Of a stretch of 64,000 nucleotides of DNA, positions 61,277 through 64,000 are shown in pieces. Each line of letters starts with the position of its first letter. Position 1 is the stretch's first letter. The notes below the pieces were generated by a model, which saw only the letters and a program-made list of their open reading frames with translations, was not told where the DNA came from and ran no database searches. Made by a program: the position numbers and the translations under genes. Source of the DNA: Chryseobacterium viscerum (GTDB lineage: Bacteria > Bacteroidota > Bacteroidia > Flavobacteriales > Weeksellaceae). Location: positions 2,914,001 to 2,978,000 of the forward strand of contig NZ_JAPDFT010000001.1 of assembly GCF_025949665.1 (NCBI RefSeq), in the 5' to 3' direction.

Positions 61277-64000
61277 TTAAGAAGCTGCTATCTCTTTTAC
61301 ATTCCCGGTTCTTTTCAGGAATCCCCAGGACTGCATTTCGCCTTTCAATGCTTTTCTTAAACTTTTAAACAATACAATATACATCAACCATCTATACCCG
61401 AATCTCTGCGGAATAATATACAACAGGTTGATTAATTTTTCTCGCTGCATGATGAATGCCACTAAAGCTAAGGAAGCATCCACCAAAAGGAAGATCAGAT
61501 AGTAGGTAAATATTTTATCACCGTTTCCGGACAGAATTCCAAAGAACATAATCACATCCGCCAGCGGTGAGAAAAATGGTATGATATATTGGAATAATAA
61601 AATATTCGGCATTGCCCAAAGTCCCAATCCTTTATATTTGGGATTAAGGAAAGTCTGTCTCTGTTTCCAGAACATCTGCATGATCCCATAGGTCCAGCGG
61701 AATCGCTGTTTTAAAAACTGACTCGCGGTTTCCGGAGCTTCAGTAACTGCAACAGCTCTGTTTTCATTGGCAACCGTATATCCTGCTTTTAAAATCTTAA
61801 CGGTAATATCACAATCTTCCGCTAAGGTATCGGATGAATAGCCTCCAGCTTCCATGATCACAGATCTTTTGAATGCACCGATAGCTCCCGGAATGACAGT
61901 AATCGCATTGATATTTGCATATGCCAGCCTGTCAAAATTCTGACTTGTCGTATATTCTATAGCCTGCCATCTGGTGAGCCAGTTGACTCTGTTTCCAACT
62001 TTCACATTTCCTGCTACTGCTGCAATTTTTTCTTCCGGATCTGAGTTTAAAAATCTTGCAATCAGATATTTTACAGCATCCTGCTGCAGTTTGGTATCAG
62101 CATCAATACATACTACATATTCTGCATCAGTTTCTGAGATTCCGAAGTTTAAAGCTGTGGCTTTTCCACCGTTTCTTTTGGTGAAAATTTTCAGTTTCGG
62201 GTGATCCGGAAATGCTTCCAATGCTTTTTCATAAGTAGAATCTTTACTTCCGTCATCTACCATAATAATGTTAAAATTAGGATAGGTCTGCTTCAACAGA
62301 TTATGCAGAGAAGAAACAATATTCACTTCTTCATTATAAGCAGGTACAATGATGGAAACTTTCGGATAGGATTCCAAAATCGGAAATCCGCCCAGTTTTT
62401 TTTCTTTTTTTTTTTCTTTAAAAGCCCAGTACGCCATTAATACCAGTCTGATTAGTCCTAAAACAATGAAAATGGTAAATAATGCAACCAGAAAATGACT
62501 TATTCCATAAATAATGGTGGCCAGTACAAGGTTAAGCTGCATGATATAATATGACTTTGTTTTCGGAACCTCAGGCATCAGTTCATTTCTGGTTTTATGC
62601 AGAATACTGGTCAGGTTTGTAAAATGATAGCCCTGTTTCTGAAGTGTAGGGATCAGAATTTTTAAAGCTTTTACCGTTTCTTCTCTCGTATCTCCACCGG
62701 CATCATGAAGAAGGATAATATTTCCTCTCTGTAGTTTGAGCCCGGCCATTACCCGTTTTACAATTTCATCTGCTTTTATTCCCGGCTGCCAGTCCTCAGG
62801 GTCTATGTTTTCCCCAATATCAAGGTAGTTTTGCTGTCTTGCCAGTGCTACCGGAATAATCTCTTCTGAAGTGGTAGGCTCAGAGTCTGCGTTATAGGGA
62901 GCTCTGAACAGAATTGTACTGTGCCCCGTTACGCATTCTATCAGTAATCTTGTCAGTTTCAGTTCCAGCAAAGCTCTTTCCGGGCTTACTTTCGCTACAT
63001 TTTCATGGGTGAAGGTGTGGTTTCCGATTTCGTGTCCTTCACGATAAATTCTTTTAACAAGCGGAAGGTTCTTTTCTGCATTTAATCCTACTAGAAAGAA
63101 TGCAGCCGGAACATGGTATTTAGACAGCACATCCAGTATCTGCGGAGTATAGGTCTCATCCGGACCATCGTCAAAAGTAAGCACCAGTTCTTTTTGTGGG
63201 GCACTTCCATATTTTTTCACCTCATAAGAGCTTGGGTAGGTAATATAATTTTCGTCTGTGATTATTTTTTCTTTCGGATCAATTTCCAGTGCTATTTTTC
63301 CATCATGCGGCGTATTCAGAACATCCAGCACTTCTCCATCACCGATATAATCCACCATGGTCTGCCCTTTTACATTTTCCAGGGTTTTCAGATTCAGCTT
63401 GGAAAGACCGCCAAACGTAAGGTCTTTATCATAAAAATTCCAGACTCTGCTGTCTTCACTTCCCAGTCTCCAGAGTGCTGTTCCTGCCAATGGATATTCT
63501 GAGGAGAAACGCATTGTATTGAAAATAGAAGCCGCATCATTGAAAAACACAGTGTGGGTTAAATTTTTAGAATCAGTATAAGAATAATTTAAATTAAACG
63601 TATTGTCATTAAAATCAATGACAGCTTTACTGGCACTGGCTTTTGTAATCGCCTGCATGTAGGTAACAGAGGTGTTATCATCTGTATTGGAACTCCAGTC
63701 GTAGCCATAAGCTCCCAGGCCCAGTATAATTTTTTGCGGAGAGGTTTGTTTTACAATTTTTCCTGTCTGTTCTTCTATCCATTTTTGAGAAGAAACCGGA
63801 CCGGCATCACTTCCTGCAGAATATTCGTCATAAGCCATCAGCACAAAGTAATCTACATAAGGATTCAATCTGGGAATGTTGTAATCATCATTATCCGTCA
63901 TGATATCCATCGTCACCAGCAGCTGGTTCTTTTTGAAAGTTTCTGAAAGCTCTTTCATAAAGGCAATCAGGTTTTCATCAGAATTAAGGTTCATATCCTC
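61277..64000 (-). CDS. GH18 - polysaccharide deacetylase - GT2 membrane enzyme, N-terminus cut by window edge
   Basis: 907 residues are in the window; the frame stays open to base 64000 (codons GAG GAT precede the first ATG at 63994), so the true start lies beyond the edge. Positions count from that ATG. About 1-205 is the second half of a GH18 barrel (VDYFVLMAYDEY, IILGLGAYGYDW, GTALWRLGSED); its catalytic Asp/Glu strand would be off the edge. About 268-470 is a NodB deacetylase: LTFDDGPDETYTPQIL and HEIGNHTFTHENV. Then helices and a GT2 domain: VSIIVPAYNEE, DDGSKDST, DADTKL, LAEDCD and QRFRWTYGIMQ, with four further helices. The architecture fits synthesis and trimming of an N-acetylglucosamine polymer. 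Confidence 0.9.
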   Translation of the reverse strand, partial: EDMNLNSDENLIAFMKELSETFKKNQLLVTMDIMTDNDDYNIPRLNPYVDYFVLMAYDEYSAGSDAGPVSSQKWIEEQTGKIVKQTSPQKIILGLGAYGYDWSSNTDDNTSVTYMQAITKASASKAVIDFNDNTFNLNYSYTDSKNLTHTVFFNDAASIFNTMRFSSEYPLAGTALWRLGSEDSRVWNFYDKDLTFGGLSKLNLKTLENVKGQTMVDYIGDGEVLDVLNTPHDGKIALEIDPKEKIITDENYITYPSSYEVKKYGSAPQKELVLTFDDGPDETYTPQILDVLSKYHVPAAFFLVGLNAEKNLPLVKRIYREGHEIGNHTFTHENVAKVSPERALLELKLTRLLIECVTGHSTILFRAPYNADSEPTTSEEIIPVALARQQNYLDIGENIDPEDWQPGIKADEIVKRVMAGLKLQRGNIILLHDAGGDTREETVKALKILIPTLQKQGYHFTNLTSILHKTRNELMPEVPKTKSYYIMQLNLVLATIIYGISHFLVALFTIFIVLGLIRLVLMAYWAFKEKKKEKKLGGFPILESYPKVSIIVPAYNEEVNIVSSLHNLLKQTYPNFNIIMVDDGSKDSTYEKALEAFPDHPKLKIFTKRNGGKATALNFGISETDAEYVVCIDADTKLQQDAVKYLIARFLNSDPEEKIAAVAGNVKVGNRVNWLTRWQAIEYTTSQNFDRLAYANINAITVIPGAIGAFKRSVIMEAGGYSSDTLAEDCDITVKILKAGYTVANENRAVAVTEAPETASQFLKQRFRWTYGIMQMFWKQRQTFLNPKYKGLGLWAMPNILLFQYIIPFFSPLADVIMFFGILSGNGDKIFTYYLIFLLVDASLALVAFIMQREKLINLLYIIPQRFGYRWLMYIVLFKSLRKALKGEMQSWGFLKRTGNVKEIAAS

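Overview
The window looks like chromosomal DNA of a Chryseobacterium-type flavobacterium (Weeksellaceae, Bacteroidota). The basis is the low GC content, the absence of strong Shine-Dalgarno sites, promoters with the flavobacterial TTG-N18-21-TAnnTTTG pattern, and the gene content: gldD, tandem M13 peptidases, TssB/TssC of the Bacteroidota-type T6SS, an ABC permease fused to an M1 peptidase, and short GG-leader peptides starting MKNLKKLSR. Intergenic spaces carry several hairpin repeats and many simple tandem repeats.

Layout. 1-8 kb: the end-truncated cobT, then a cassette of two RlaP-like nucleotidyltransferases flanking two AT-rich P-loop ATPases behind an array of 16-bp repeats; then a TfoX-domain protein and a DUF2975/XRE pair. 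8-16.7 kb: ABC ATPase plus permease-M1 fusion, a MarR regulator with a likely palindromic operator, an outer-membrane beta-barrel receptor, and an orphan DUF4062 protein. 16.7-22.7 kb: pnp, a FucP-type sugar transporter, a DUF4260 protein, rpsO and a secreted unknown. 22.98-24.1 kb: five tandem genes for 46-53 residue cysteine-rich precursor peptides. 24.2-35 kb: mgtE, a BtuF-like protein, a cupin, an fRMsr-like GAF protein, an MBL hydrolase, tRNA-Leu(CAA), an acyltransferase, a VIT/CCC1 transporter, lgt, an SDR and a cold-shock-domain protein. 35.4-41.5 kb: a tripartite RND efflux operon. 41.8-53.2 kb: envelope and housekeeping genes (L,D-transpeptidase-like, DUF2459, queG, rhodanese, HD protein, hydrolase, nitronate monooxygenase, SurA-like isomerase, sugar kinase, gldD, mutY, lipoprotein). 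53.3-56.5 kb: T6SS sheath genes tssC/tssB, with a divergent gene whose product carries kinase-like motifs. 56.6-64 kb: two paralogous M13 peptidases and a right-truncated GH18-deacetylase-GT2 polysaccharide enzyme.

The strongest candidate for something little described is the peptide cluster at 22981-24105. Five paralogues keep a GG/GS leader and a C-x5-C-x4-CC-x3/4-C-x4/7-C core, the spacing expected of an inhibitor cystine knot. They are organised as three units, each closed by its own terminator. The ATPase pair inside the nucleotidyltransferase pair, the orphan DUF4062 gene, and the kinase-like gene beside tssBC are secondary candidates. No function was tested; family names come from motif recognition only.
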